The notes under the pieces are model-generated. The model ran no database searches and was not told where the DNA came from. It was given only the letters and a program-made list of their open reading frames with translations. A DNA stretch of 64,000 bases, from positions 36,277-100,276 of the forward strand of contig JALHRB010000010.1 in the NCBI GenBank assembly GCA_022841665.1, given 5' to 3'. Shown here piece by piece: positions 1-8,585 of the stretch. This stretch comes from Pseudolabrys sp. (GTDB lineage Bacteria > Pseudomonadota > Alphaproteobacteria > Rhizobiales > Xanthobacteraceae). How positions within the stretch are numbered: the stretch's first letter is position 1; each line of letters begins with the position of its first letter. A program made the position numbers and the translations under genes.

Positions 1-2
1 AC

Positions 3-35
3 GACATCGCCGCATTCAAAGCCGCGCGCCAGTAA
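3..35 (+). CDS. fabD: C-terminal tail of malonyl-CoA:ACP transacylase (partial)
   Basis: Only the last ten codons (DIAAFKAARQ) and a TAA stop lie in the window. The identification rests on position: fabD normally sits directly upstream of fabG in this gene order, and the acidic-helical tail fits a FabD C-terminus. The gap to the next start is 24 bases and contains a purine-rich GAAAGGGG, so fabD and fabG are probably co-transcribed. The rest of the gene is outside the window, so the call cannot be confirmed here. Confidence 0.5.
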   Translation, partial: DIAAFKAARQ

Positions 36-59
36 GGACGCGCGAAAGGGGAATTCATC

Positions 60-797
60 ATGTTCGACCTGACCGGCAAGACCGCGCTCGTTACCGGCGC
101 GACCGGGGCCATCGGCGGCGGCATCGCCCGCGCGCTGCACGCGCAAGGCGCCACGGTTGCGATCTCCGGCACACGCCGCGAGCAGCTCGACGCGCTTGCC
201 GGCGAATTGGGGAGCCGCGTGCACGTGCTGCCCTGCGACCTGTCCGACAAGGATGCGGTCGAAGCCCTGGTGCCCGCGGCCGAAGAGAAGATGGAGAAGC
301 TCGACATCCTGGTGGCCAATGCCGGCGTCAACAAGGACAACCTGTTCGTCCAGCTCAAGGACGAGGACTGGGACAAGGTCATCGCGGTCAACCTGACGGC
401 GACGTTCCGGCTCACCCGCGCCGCCGTGCAGCGCATGATGCGCCGGCGCTGGGGCCGCGTCATCGGCATCTCCTCCGTGGTGGGCTTCACCGGCAATCCG
501 GGCCAGGGCAACTACACCGCCTCCAAGGCCGGCATGGTCGGCATGATGAAGTCGGTCGCCGCCGAATATGCCAAGCGCAACGTGACGGCGAACTGCATCG
601 CGCCCGGCATCATCGCCAGCGCCATGATCGACCGCCTCAACGACAAGCAGCGCGAGGGCATCATCGCCCGGGTTCCCGCCGGCAAGCTCGGCACCCCGCA
701 GGACATCGCCGCGGCGGCGGTTTATCTGGCCTCCGAGGAGGCCCAATACGTCACCGGGCAGACCATTCACGTGAACGGCGGGATGGCGATGTTTTAA
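60..797 (+). CDS. fabG: 3-oxoacyl-[acyl-carrier-protein] reductase FabG
   Basis: This 245-residue cytoplasmic short-chain dehydrogenase carries out the NADPH-dependent reduction of 3-oxoacyl-ACP in type II fatty acid synthesis. The nucleotide-binding glycine motif TGATGAIGG is at residues 12-20, NAG is at 87-89, and the catalytic set is Ser139, Tyr152 and Lys156 (YTASK). The C-terminal GQTIHVNGGMAMF is the usual FabG ending. Length is normal for the family. Its place between fabD and acpP makes the FabG assignment safer than for an isolated SDR. A ribosome-binding GAAAGGGG precedes the ATG. Confidence 0.97.
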   Translation: MFDLTGKTALVTGATGAIGGGIARALHAQGATVAISGTRREQLDALAGELGSRVHVLPCDLSDKDAVEALVPAAEEKMEKLDILVANAGVNKDNLFVQLKDEDWDKVIAVNLTATFRLTRAAVQRMMRRRWGRVIGISSVVGFTGNPGQGNYTASKAGMVGMMKSVAAEYAKRNVTANCIAPGIIASAMIDRLNDKQREGIIARVPAGKLGTPQDIAAAAVYLASEEAQYVTGQTIHVNGGMAMF

Positions 798-1033
798 GCG
801 CAAAGCCTTGGCATTTCAGGGCTTGTCCGGGTAGGCTCGCCCGCGCTAGTCAACGCAAATGAAGTGTGGTAACCGAATTTCGGCCCGGCTGGGGCGGCCG
901 ACCAGGGAAGCAGCAAGCGAGCGCTTCACAGTCGGGTTTCGTCTCAACCAGCGTCAGCCACGACGAGGCCGTACCGCGATGGCCGCGATCCTGCCCGGAC
1001 CGCAGCCCAATCTAAAAAGCACGAGGTTGAACG

Positions 1034-1273
1034 ATGAGTGACATTGCCGAGCGGGTGAAAAAGATCGTCGTGGAGCACCTGGGCGTGGAGCCCGACAAGG
1101 TGACGGAACAAGCGAGCTTCATCGATGATCTTGGCGCCGACAGTCTCGACACCGTCGAGCTCGTGATGGCCTTCGAGGAAGAATTCGCCTGCGAAATCCC
1201 CGACGATGCGGCCGAGACCATTCTGACCGTCGGGGACGCGGTCAAGTTTCTCGAAAAGAACGCCAAGAGCTGA
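1034..1273 (+). CDS. acpP: Acyl carrier protein
   Basis: This 79-residue acidic protein carries growing acyl chains on a 4'-phosphopantetheine arm attached to Ser37 in the motif GADSLD. The helix pattern and the recognition-helix region ([16 protein letters not shown]) are typical of AcpP, and the length is standard. It lies between fabG and fabF as in most proteobacteria. About 236 bases separate it from fabG, longer than other gaps in the cluster, so acpP may have its own promoter, as is usual for this very highly expressed gene; no promoter is clear by eye. Confidence 0.98.
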   Translation: MSDIAERVKKIVVEHLGVEPDKVTEQASFIDDLGADSLDTVELVMAFEEEFACEIPDDAAETILTVGDAVKFLEKNAKS

Positions 1274-1366
1274 GCACGCGCGCTCGCGCCTGCCCGCCCG
1301 GCCTACATCAATGCCGATGAGCTGTATGCAGGGCGGCGGCGCGATTCATTTCGCTCGGAGCCGGTC

Positions 1367-2632
1367 ATGAGACGTGTCGTCGTCACCGGATTGGGGATGG
1401 TCACGCCGCTCGGTTGCGGCGTCGAAGCCACGTGGTCGCGCCTGATCAAGGGCGAAAGCGGCGCCAAGAAGATCGACAAGTTCGACGTCTCCGACATCTC
1501 GGCCAAGATCGCCTGCTCGGTCCCGCGCGGCGACGGCAGCAACGGCACCTTCAACGCCGACCAGTGGATGGAGCCGAAGGAGCAGCGCAAGGTCGACGAC
1601 TTCATCATCTTCGCCATGTGCGCGGCGCGTCAGGCGCTCGACGACGCCAATTGGCGTCCGGCCAGCCAGGAAGATCAGGTCGCGACCGGCGTGTTGATCG
1701 GCTCGGGCATCGGCGGCATCGAAGGCATCGCCAAGACCGCCATCGATCTGCACGAGAAGGGCCCGCGCCGCGTATCGCCTTTCTTCATTCCCGGCCGCAT
1801 CATCAATCTCGCCTCCGGCTTCGTCTCGATCGAGTTCGGCCTCAAGGGACCCAACCACGCGGTGGTCACGGCTTGCTCGACCGGTGCGCATGCCATCGGC
1901 GATGCCGGTCGCATGATCGCACTCGGCGATGCGGACGTGATGGTGGCGGGCGGCGCCGAATCGCCGGTCAACCGCATCTCGCTCGCGGGTTTTGCCGCGC
2001 TGCGCGCGCTGTCGACCGCCTTCAACGAGGAGCCGACGCGGGCTTCACGTCCTTACGACAAGGCCCGCGACGGCTTCGTCATGGGCGAGGGCGCCGGCGC
2101 GGTCGTGCTGGAAGAGCTCGAGCACGCCAAGGCGCGCGGCGCCAGGATCTATGGTGAGCTTATCGGCTACGGCATGTCGGGCGACGCCTATCACATCACC
2201 GCGCCGACCCCGGATGGCGACGGTGCCTTTCGCTGCATGAGCATGGCGATGAAGCGCGCCGGCATCGAAGCGGGCGACCTCGACTACATCAACGCGCACG
2301 GCACCTCGACGCCGCTCGGCGACGAGATCGAGCTCGGCGCGGTGCAGAGGCTGGTCGGCAACGCTGTCGGCAAGATCTCGATGTCTTCGACCAAGTCCTG
2401 CATCGGCCACCTGCTCGGCGCCGCCGGCGCGGTCGAGGCGATCTTCTCGATTCTGGCGATTCGCGACAAAGTCGCTCCGCCGACTATCAATCTCGACAAT
2501 CCGTCGGTCGAAACGCCGATCGACCTCGTTCCGCACAAGGCGCGACAGCGCGACATCGACGTCGCGCTGTCGAACTCGTTCGGCTTCGGCGGCACCAACG
2601 CCTCGCTGATCTTCCGCCGCTACAGCGCGTAA
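1367..2632 (+). CDS. fabF: 3-oxoacyl-[acyl-carrier-protein] synthase II
   Basis: This 421-residue condensing enzyme elongates acyl-ACP with malonyl-ACP in fatty acid synthesis. The catalytic triad of the ketoacyl synthase fold is complete: Cys170 (VVTACSTGAHA), His311 (INAHGTSTPLGD) and His348 (KSCIGHLLGAAG). The C-terminal FGFGGTNASLIF motif is present. Length matches FabF rather than FabB by its family features and its place directly after acpP. About 94 bases separate it from acpP. The + strand cluster continues into mltG. Confidence 0.97.
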   Translation: MRRVVVTGLGMVTPLGCGVEATWSRLIKGESGAKKIDKFDVSDISAKIACSVPRGDGSNGTFNADQWMEPKEQRKVDDFIIFAMCAARQALDDANWRPASQEDQVATGVLIGSGIGGIEGIAKTAIDLHEKGPRRVSPFFIPGRIINLASGFVSIEFGLKGPNHAVVTACSTGAHAIGDAGRMIALGDADVMVAGGAESPVNRISLAGFAALRALSTAFNEEPTRASRPYDKARDGFVMGEGAGAVVLEELEHAKARGARIYGELIGYGMSGDAYHITAPTPDGDGAFRCMSMAMKRAGIEAGDLDYINAHGTSTPLGDEIELGAVQRLVGNAVGKISMSSTKSCIGHLLGAAGAVEAIFSILAIRDKVAPPTINLDNPSVETPIDLVPHKARQRDIDVALSNSFGFGGTNASLIFRRYSA

Positions 2633-2834
2633 GGGCCGGGCCGGCTTAAGTTTTCCCCGGCCGGTCCCTCGGATTCGCCATATTTCTTCCTAACCTGCGG
2701 AGCCTTCTGCTACTTTTCGGTTCCCGCCGCGGCGGGCCATGGGCGCACCGCGCCTGCGACACGCGCCGCCCGTTCGGCCTCGACAGGAGTTGCTTGCACG
2801 TGCGTTTTTTGGTCGTGACAAGGGGAGCGGGCGC

Positions 2835-4070
2835 GTGACGTCAATTCCGCCCGGTAACGGGGCCGCCCGCGCGGCCGGGCCGCTGCCGCCACCCGAAAGT
2901 AAGCCGACCGTGCCGAAGAGCCCGCGCGCCGCGCTTGAGCCGGAGCGCGTGCCGCCCCCGAAGAAGCATTCCAGGCGCGTGCGGCATCCGCTCGTGATCG
3001 CGGGCAATGCCATCTTCACGGTGCTGGTGCTGGTCGCGATCGTGCTCGGCGGCGGACTCTATGTCGGCAAGGAGCGCTTCGTAGCGCCTGGGCCGCTGAG
3101 CGCCGACAAGATCGTCAACATTCCGCGCGGCTTCGGCGTCCGGGACATCGCCGACCTGCTGGTGCGCGAAGGCGTCATCGATCATCCTTACGTCTTTATG
3201 GGCGGCGCGATAGTGCTTAAGGCGCGCGGCGACGAACTCAAGAGCGGTGAATACCAGTTCGCGCGGCATGCCAGCATGGCCGACGTCATCGGCACCATCA
3301 TCGAGAACAAGGTGGTGCAGCATAACTTCACGGTGGCCGAAGGCCTCACCTCCGAGCAGATCATCGCGCGGCTCTTGGAGAACGATGCGCTCAGCGGCCA
3401 GATCAAGGAAATCCCGCGCGAGGGCACGCTGCTGCCCGAGACTTACAAGTTCACCCGCGGCATGACGCGCGATCAGATCGTCCAGCGCATGGCGCAGGCG
3501 CACAAACGCGTGCTGCAGGAGGTGTGGGAGCGGCGCATGCCGGACCTGCCGATCCGCTCGCCGGAGCAACTGGTCACGCTTGCCTCCATCATCGAGAAGG
3601 AAACCGGCCGCGCCGATGAGCGCTCGCGGGTCGCGTCCGTCTTCGTGAACCGGCTCAAGACCAAGATGCGCCTGCAATCCGATCCGACCATCATCTACGG
3701 CCTGACCGGCGGCAAGGGCTCGCTCGGCCGGCCGATCATGAAGAGCGAGATCGAGCAGCCGACGCCCTACAACACTTACGTGATCGACGGCCTGCCGCCG
3801 GGTCCCATCGCCAATCCCGGCCGCGCCTCGCTCGAGGCGGCCGCCAATCCGGCGCGCACCAAATATCTCTATTTTGTCGCCGACGGCAGCGGCGGCCACG
3901 TGTTCTCGGAGACCTATGCCGAGCATCTGAAGCACGTCGCCAAGCTGCGCGCGATCGAGCAGGACGCCGCGCTTCCCGTCGCGCCCGCGCCTGCGTCCGC
4001 GCCGGCGGCCGCGCCCACGCAACCGCCTGCCGCCAACAGCGATGGCCGGCGCAACGGCGTCCGGCGGTAA
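2835..4070 (+). CDS. mltG: Endolytic murein transglycosylase MltG
   Basis: MltG-family (YceG-like) lytic transglycosylase, anchored in the inner membrane, which cleaves nascent glycan strands. I chose the GTG at 2835, preceded by AAGGGGAG eight bases away, giving 411 residues; an ATG at 2739 is in frame but adds an Arg/Pro-rich, poorly conserved-looking extension. A proline-rich cytoplasmic head is followed by one membrane helix (about residues 57-82) and the periplasmic domain. The LASIIEKETG segment carries the catalytic Glu region and the PTPYNTYVIDGLPPGPIANPG signature is intact. The C-terminal tail is Ala/Pro-rich. Its position downstream of fabF is the common arrangement. Confidence 0.93.
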   Translation: MTSIPPGNGAARAAGPLPPPESKPTVPKSPRAALEPERVPPPKKHSRRVRHPLVIAGNAIFTVLVLVAIVLGGGLYVGKERFVAPGPLSADKIVNIPRGFGVRDIADLLVREGVIDHPYVFMGGAIVLKARGDELKSGEYQFARHASMADVIGTIIENKVVQHNFTVAEGLTSEQIIARLLENDALSGQIKEIPREGTLLPETYKFTRGMTRDQIVQRMAQAHKRVLQEVWERRMPDLPIRSPEQLVTLASIIEKETGRADERSRVASVFVNRLKTKMRLQSDPTIIYGLTGGKGSLGRPIMKSEIEQPTPYNTYVIDGLPPGPIANPGRASLEAAANPARTKYLYFVADGSGGHVFSETYAEHLKHVAKLRAIEQDAALPVAPAPASAPAAAPTQPPAANSDGRRNGVRR

Positions 4071-4161
4071 CGACCGGCGCGCTGCGCGCGCCCTTGTGAG
4101 CGGCGGGGGCCGCCGCTAAGGTCGCCGCGATTTCGATCCAGCAGAACGAGACCTTGCGACC

Positions 4162-5049
4162 ATGGCGTTGTCGAGCATGACCGGTTTCGCGCGCGGCCAA
4201 GGAGTTGCCGACGCTTACGCCTGGAGCTGGGAGATCAAGTCGGTCAATGCCAAGGGATTCGACCTGCGTTTCCGCCTGCCGCCGGGCTGGGACGCGGTCG
4301 AGGTGCCGGCGCGCACGCGCGCGGCCGAGAAGCTCTCGCGCGGCACCGTCTATGCCAATCTCAGCGTCGAGCGCAAAGGCGTGGCGCCGACCGTGAAGGT
4401 CAACGAGCCGGTGCTCAATGCCGTTCTCGCCACGCTCAACCAGCTTGCCGGCAAGGTCGAGGCCGCGCCGCCCGCGCTCGACGGTATCCTCGCGCTCAAG
4501 GGCGTGATCGAGATCACCGAGGAGGACGAGCGCGAGGAGGATCATCGCGCAGCTGAGGCCGCCATTCTCGCTGGATTCGAGCAGGCGCTCGCGGCACTCA
4601 TCGCCATGCGGCAGGAGGAGGGCGCCACGCTCGGCCGCGTGCTGTCGGCGCGGCTCGACGAGATAGCCTCGCTCTCCGGCCGCGCGGAAGCCGCGCCCGG
4701 GCGCAAGCCGGAGGCGATCAAGGCGCGGCTGGCCGAACAGGTGGCGACCTTGCTCGCCGCCTCGCAGCGTTTCGATTCCGACCGCCTGCATCAGGAGGCG
4801 CTGATGCTCGCGGCCAAGGCCGACATCCGCGAAGAGCTCGACCGGCTGGCCTCGCACGTTGCGCAGGCGCAGAAGCTGTTGGCCGACGGCGGCCCGGTCG
4901 GCCGCAAGCTCGATTTCCTGGCGCAGGAACTCAACCGCGAATCGAATACGCTGACCGCCAAGGCCAACGACGTGGAACTCACCAATATCGGCCTCGGCTT
5001 GAAGGGCGTGGTCGAGCAGTTCCGCGAGCAGGTGCAGAACCTGGAATGA
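4162..5049 (+). CDS. YicC family endoribonuclease
   Basis: This 295-residue protein has the YicC architecture: an N-terminal SSMTGFARG opening and a C-terminal domain ending with the signature KLDFLAQELNRESNTLTAKA. YicC proteins have been described as divalent-metal endoribonucleases that affect small RNA turnover; that role is carried over from the family. The last four bases (ATGA) overlap the start of gmk, so the two are probably translationally coupled. Gene order mltG-yicC-gmk is conserved in related bacteria. Confidence 0.9.
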   Translation: MALSSMTGFARGQGVADAYAWSWEIKSVNAKGFDLRFRLPPGWDAVEVPARTRAAEKLSRGTVYANLSVERKGVAPTVKVNEPVLNAVLATLNQLAGKVEAAPPALDGILALKGVIEITEEDEREEDHRAAEAAILAGFEQALAALIAMRQEEGATLGRVLSARLDEIASLSGRAEAAPGRKPEAIKARLAEQVATLLAASQRFDSDRLHQEALMLAAKADIREELDRLASHVAQAQKLLADGGPVGRKLDFLAQELNRESNTLTAKANDVELTNIGLGLKGVVEQFREQVQNLE

Positions 5050-5720
5050 ACAACGACGAACCCGACATCAAGCGCCGCGGCATCATGCTGGTGCTGTCTT
5101 CGCCCTCCGGCGCCGGCAAGACGACGCTCTCGCGCAACCTGCTCGAGCAGGAAAACATCGACGATCCCGGCAAGCTCGAATTGTCGGTGTCGGCGACGAC
5201 GCGCGCGCGCCGCCCGAGCGAGATCGACGGCGTCCACTATCATTTCCTGAGCAAGCGCCAGTTCGAAAGCATGCGCGACCGCGGCGACCTGCTGGAATGG
5301 GCGGAAGTGCACGGCAACTATTACGGGACGCCACGCGAGCCGGTGGAAAAAGCGCTCGGCGAAGGCCGCGACGTTTTGTTCGACATCGATTGGCAGGGAA
5401 CGCGGCAGCTCTTGGAAAAGATGCGCGACGACGTGGTGACGATCTTCGTGCTGCCCCCGTCGGCGCAGGAATTGAAAGCCCGGCTGGTGCGCCGCGCCGA
5501 AGACAGCGACTCGGTGATCGCCGAGCGGCTGAAGAACGCTGCCGAGGAATTCCTGCACTGGAACGAATACGACTACATCCTGGTCAACCGCGATCTCGAC
5601 AAGAGCTTCGCGCGGCTGCGCGCCATTCTGATCGCGGAGCGCCTGAAGCGCGTGAAGATGCCGAATCTCGAGAGCTTCGTCGGCAAGCTGCTCGCCGACC
5701 TGAAGAAGATCACGCCGTAG
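5046..5720 (+). CDS. gmk: Guanylate kinase
   Basis: This 224-residue cytoplasmic enzyme phosphorylates GMP to GDP with ATP. The P-loop [10 protein letters not shown] lies at about residues 18-27, followed by the GMP-binding [19 protein letters not shown] region and the lid segment RRAEDSD. The sequence begins with a short extension ([12 protein letters not shown]) before the first strand, common in alphaproteobacteria. The start overlaps yicC by four bases. The 3' end overlaps the convergent rsmA gene by 11 bases, so there is no room for a classical terminator between them. Confidence 0.97.
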   Translation: MNNDEPDIKRRGIMLVLSSPSGAGKTTLSRNLLEQENIDDPGKLELSVSATTRARRPSEIDGVHYHFLSKRQFESMRDRGDLLEWAEVHGNYYGTPREPVEKALGEGRDVLFDIDWQGTRQLLEKMRDDVVTIFVLPPSAQELKARLVRRAEDSDSVIAERLKNAAEEFLHWNEYDYILVNRDLDKSFARLRAILIAERLKRVKMPNLESFVGKLLADLKKITP

Positions 5721-6570
5721 CGGCCGGCGCGCGCGCCGCGTAGAGCCGCGCCAGCGTCACGAAGCCTTCCACCGGGATTTCCTCGGCCCGCGCGGTCGGC
5801 GCGATGCCGGCGGCCTCCAGCAACGCGCCGGTGTCGACGCCGAGCGATTTGAGGCTCTGGCGCAGCATCTTGCGGCGCTGCCCGAAGGCGGCTTCGGTAA
5901 TGCGTTGCAGGGCCGCACTGTCGCAGGGCAGCGGCACCGGCCGCGGCGTCAGCCGCACCACCGAGGAGGTCACCTTCGGCGGCGGCACGAAGGCAGAGGG
6001 CGCCACGTCGAACAAAATGCGCGCCTCGGCGCGCCAGCCGGCCAGCACCGCGAGGCGGCCGTAATTCTTGCCGCCCGGCCGCGCCACGATGCGCTCGGCC
6101 ACCTCGCGCTGGAACATCAGAACGAGGTCGTCGTACCAGGGCGGCCACGGCTCGGCGGTGAGCCAATCGACCAGAAGCGCGGTGGCGATGTTGTACGGAA
6201 GGTTGGCGACCACGCGCGCCCGCTCGGGGCCGAGATGGACGCGCACATCGACGTCAAGCGCATCGCCGGCGACGACGTCGAGGCGGCCGGGATAGCGCGC
6301 GGCGATCTCGGCCAGCGCGGCGAGCGCGCGTTCGTCGCGCTCGACCGCGACCACGCGCCGCGCGCCAAGCGCCAGCAGCGCGCGCGTGAGCCCGCCCGGG
6401 CCGGGGCCGATCTCGACGACGGTGATGTTCTCCAGCGGCTCGGCCGCGCGCGCGATGCGCGCGGTTAAGTTGAGGTCCAGCAGGAAGTTCTGGCCGAGCG
6501 ACTTCTTGGCCGACAGGCCGTGGCGGCGGATCACGTCGCGCAGCGGCGGCAGATCGTCGATCTGGGCCAT
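5710..6570 (-). CDS. rsmA: 16S rRNA (adenine1518-N6/adenine1519-N6)-dimethyltransferase
   Basis: This 286-residue SAM-dependent KsgA/RsmA enzyme dimethylates two adjacent adenines in the 3' hairpin of 16S rRNA during 30S maturation. LGQNFLLD (25-32) is the family opening, [12 protein letters not shown] (51-62) is the SAM-binding loop and NLPY (123-126) is the catalytic motif. The start codon directly abuts the pdxA stop, so it is the last gene of the lptF-to-rsmA operon. Length is normal. Confidence 0.97.
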   Translation of the reverse strand: MAQIDDLPPLRDVIRRHGLSAKKSLGQNFLLDLNLTARIARAAEPLENITVVEIGPGPGGLTRALLALGARRVVAVERDERALAALAEIAARYPGRLDVVAGDALDVDVRVHLGPERARVVANLPYNIATALLVDWLTAEPWPPWYDDLVLMFQREVAERIVARPGGKNYGRLAVLAGWRAEARILFDVAPSAFVPPPKVTSSVVRLTPRPVPLPCDSAALQRITEAAFGQRRKMLRQSLKSLGVDTGALLEAAGIAPTARAEEIPVEGFVTLARLYAARAPAATA

Positions 6571-7599
6571 TTACTTTGCCGCCGCGAGCGCCGGCTCGAT
6601 AGCGGAGAGACGCGCGGCGAGCTTGAGGGCGGCGACGAGACTCGACGGATCGGCCTTGCCGCTGCCGGCGAGGTCGAAGGCCGTGCCGTGGTCGGGCGAG
6701 GTGCGCACGAAGGGCAGCCCGAGCGTGACATTGACGCCGTGGTCGAAGGCGAGCGTCTTGATCGGGATCAGCGCCTGGTCGTGATACATGCACAGCGCCA
6801 CGTCGTAGGTTGCGCGCGCCTGGGCGTGGAACAGGGTGTCGGCGGGCAGTGGCCCGCGCGCGTCGATGCCTTCGGCGCGCAGTTGCGCCACCGCCGGCGC
6901 GACGACCGCCGCGTCTTCCTTGCCGAGCGTGCCGTCTTCGCCGGCATGCGGGTTGAGGCCCGCGACGGCCAGGCGCGGGCGCGCGATGCGAAAGCGCGCG
7001 GACATGTCGCGCGCGACGATGCGCCCGGTCTCGACGATCAGCCGCGTGCTGAGCGTGCCGAACACGTCCTTGAGCGGAATGTGGATGGTCACCGGCACCA
7101 CGGCGAGCTCCGGCGCCCACAGCATCATCACCGGCATGACGGGTTTGCCCGTGGCCTCTTCCGCCAGCCGCGCCAGGAATTCGGTGTGGCCGGGATCGGT
7201 GAAGCCCGCGCGATACAGCACGCTCTTGGCAATCGGATTGGTCACCACGGCGGCCGCACGGCCCGCCAGCACGTCCGAAACCGCGCGCCGGATGGAGGCG
7301 ATCGCGGCTGGCGCACTCGATGCATCCGGCGCCGCCGGCGCAGCGGTAGCTTTGACGTCGAGGGAAACGACCGGCAGCGCGCGCGCGAAAGCCTCGTTCG
7401 CCTGCGGCGGCGTTACCGGCGCGACCGGCACGTCGAGGCCGAGCGCCGCGGCGCGCCGGCGCAGGAAGCCGGCGTCGCCGGCGACATAGAACGCAGGAAC
7501 GTCCAGCGCCTTGCGCCGCTGCCACACCGCCAAAGTCAGGTCGGGGCCGATGCCGGCCGGCTCGCCAAGCGTCAACGCAAGGGGGAGCCCGGCGCTCAT
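6571..7599 (-). CDS. pdxA: 4-hydroxythreonine-4-phosphate dehydrogenase
   Basis: This 342-residue enzyme of pyridoxal phosphate synthesis oxidises 4-phosphohydroxythreonine with NAD. LALTLGEPAGIGPDL is the family N-terminus; a metal-ligand His is at 138 (FTDPGHTEFLA) and further His residues lie in MYHDQALIPIK and RTSPDHGTAFD. The reading frame stays open further upstream, but the ATG at 7599 overlaps the surA stop as ATGA and begins the conserved protein, so I chose it. The surA-pdxA-rsmA order is conserved across proteobacteria. Confidence 0.96.
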   Translation of the reverse strand: MSAGLPLALTLGEPAGIGPDLTLAVWQRRKALDVPAFYVAGDAGFLRRRAAALGLDVPVAPVTPPQANEAFARALPVVSLDVKATAAPAAPDASSAPAAIASIRRAVSDVLAGRAAAVVTNPIAKSVLYRAGFTDPGHTEFLARLAEEATGKPVMPVMMLWAPELAVVPVTIHIPLKDVFGTLSTRLIVETGRIVARDMSARFRIARPRLAVAGLNPHAGEDGTLGKEDAAVVAPAVAQLRAEGIDARGPLPADTLFHAQARATYDVALCMYHDQALIPIKTLAFDHGVNVTLGLPFVRTSPDHGTAFDLAGSGKADPSSLVAALKLAARLSAIEPALAAAK

Positions 7600-8531
7600 T
7601 TGTATTCGATCATCGCCTGCTTGCGGATCTCTTCCAGGAACTTCTTGGATTCGGCTTCGAACCGCTTGTTGAATATCTGCTCGCGCGCCTCGCGTTTGGC
7701 CGCCGTTTCGGTGCTGCTTTCCTTCTTGGCGCAGAGCGCGAACATGGTGATGCCGTTGGCGGTGACTTCCGGCGCGGTCAGCCGGCCGATCTCCATGCTG
7801 CCGAGCAGGTCGCGCAGCTGCGCGGGCAACTCGGCCGACGAGCGGCTCACCGGCTCGCGCACCGCTACGTCGCGCAGCGAGCGCGCGAGCGCCAGGCCCT
7901 CGTTGCACGTCTGGAAACGCGCGCGCAGATTCTCGGCGATCTGCCGCCGGCCTTGCGCCACGCCTTCGCTCGCGCCGCTCGGAACGACCACGGTCACCGG
8001 ATAGAGCGTGTAGATGTAGCCGACAGTATTCGCATCGCTCGAGCTCAGCACGCTGGCGATGTCGCTTTCGGCGACCTGCAGGCTGGAGCTGAATTTGCCG
8101 CGCACCAGCGCATTCCAGGTCAATTCGGAGCGGATGCGCGCTTTCACAGCGGCGGCGGAGATGCCGGCACGTTCCAGCACCTGAACGAATTGCTGCGGCG
8201 TGAGGCGCTGGCGCGCCGCCATACTGTTGAACGCGTTATCAATGTCCGCATCCGACGTTTCAAGCCCGTAAACCTTGGCGCGCGCGATCTTGAGCCGGTC
8301 GTCGATCAGCTCCCGGATCACGTCCTGGCGTGACGGCGCTTTTGGGCTCGACGATGCCAGCAGCTTGGTGCGTTGCTGGATGTCGAGCTCGGTGATCGGC
8401 GAGCCGTTGGCGACGACGACGACTTGGGCGCGCGCCGGCGCGGCCAAGCAGACGGCCGCCAGCGCGGCGGCCGCGCAGGCGGCACGCAGGCAGCGTAAAC
8501 GCAAGGTCGGGCTTAAGCTCATCTTCGTCAT
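7596..8531 (-). CDS. surA: SurA-like periplasmic chaperone / peptidyl-prolyl isomerase
   Basis: This 311-residue exported protein is predicted to escort outer-membrane proteins such as LptD through the periplasm. A signal peptide (about residues 1-35, ending APARAQ) precedes the SurA N-terminal domain (VVVVANGSPITELDIQQRTKLL, then the helical RQDVIRELIDDRLKIARA). The parvulin (PpiC) region is weakly conserved, as is common in alphaproteobacterial SurA-like proteins, so isomerase activity is uncertain. Two ATGs (8531, 8522) are plausible starts; an in-frame start at 8582 would put extra residues before the signal peptide. It lies 54 bases after lptD and overlaps pdxA. Confidence 0.88.
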   Translation of the reverse strand: MTKMSLSPTLRLRCLRAACAAAALAAVCLAAPARAQVVVVANGSPITELDIQQRTKLLASSSPKAPSRQDVIRELIDDRLKIARAKVYGLETSDADIDNAFNSMAARQRLTPQQFVQVLERAGISAAAVKARIRSELTWNALVRGKFSSSLQVAESDIASVLSSSDANTVGYIYTLYPVTVVVPSGASEGVAQGRRQIAENLRARFQTCNEGLALARSLRDVAVREPVSRSSAELPAQLRDLLGSMEIGRLTAPEVTANGITMFALCAKKESSTETAAKREAREQIFNKRFEAESKKFLEEIRKQAMIEYK

Positions 8532-8585
8532 CGCGGAATCCAATTGCGTTAGTCGTTCAATCGCGGAACGCGCGCCGCCCAATCG

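Noticed and set aside
859..1041. 60-codon frame between fabG and acpP
   Set aside because: No ribosome-binding site, Arg-rich composition, and it overlaps the acpP start.
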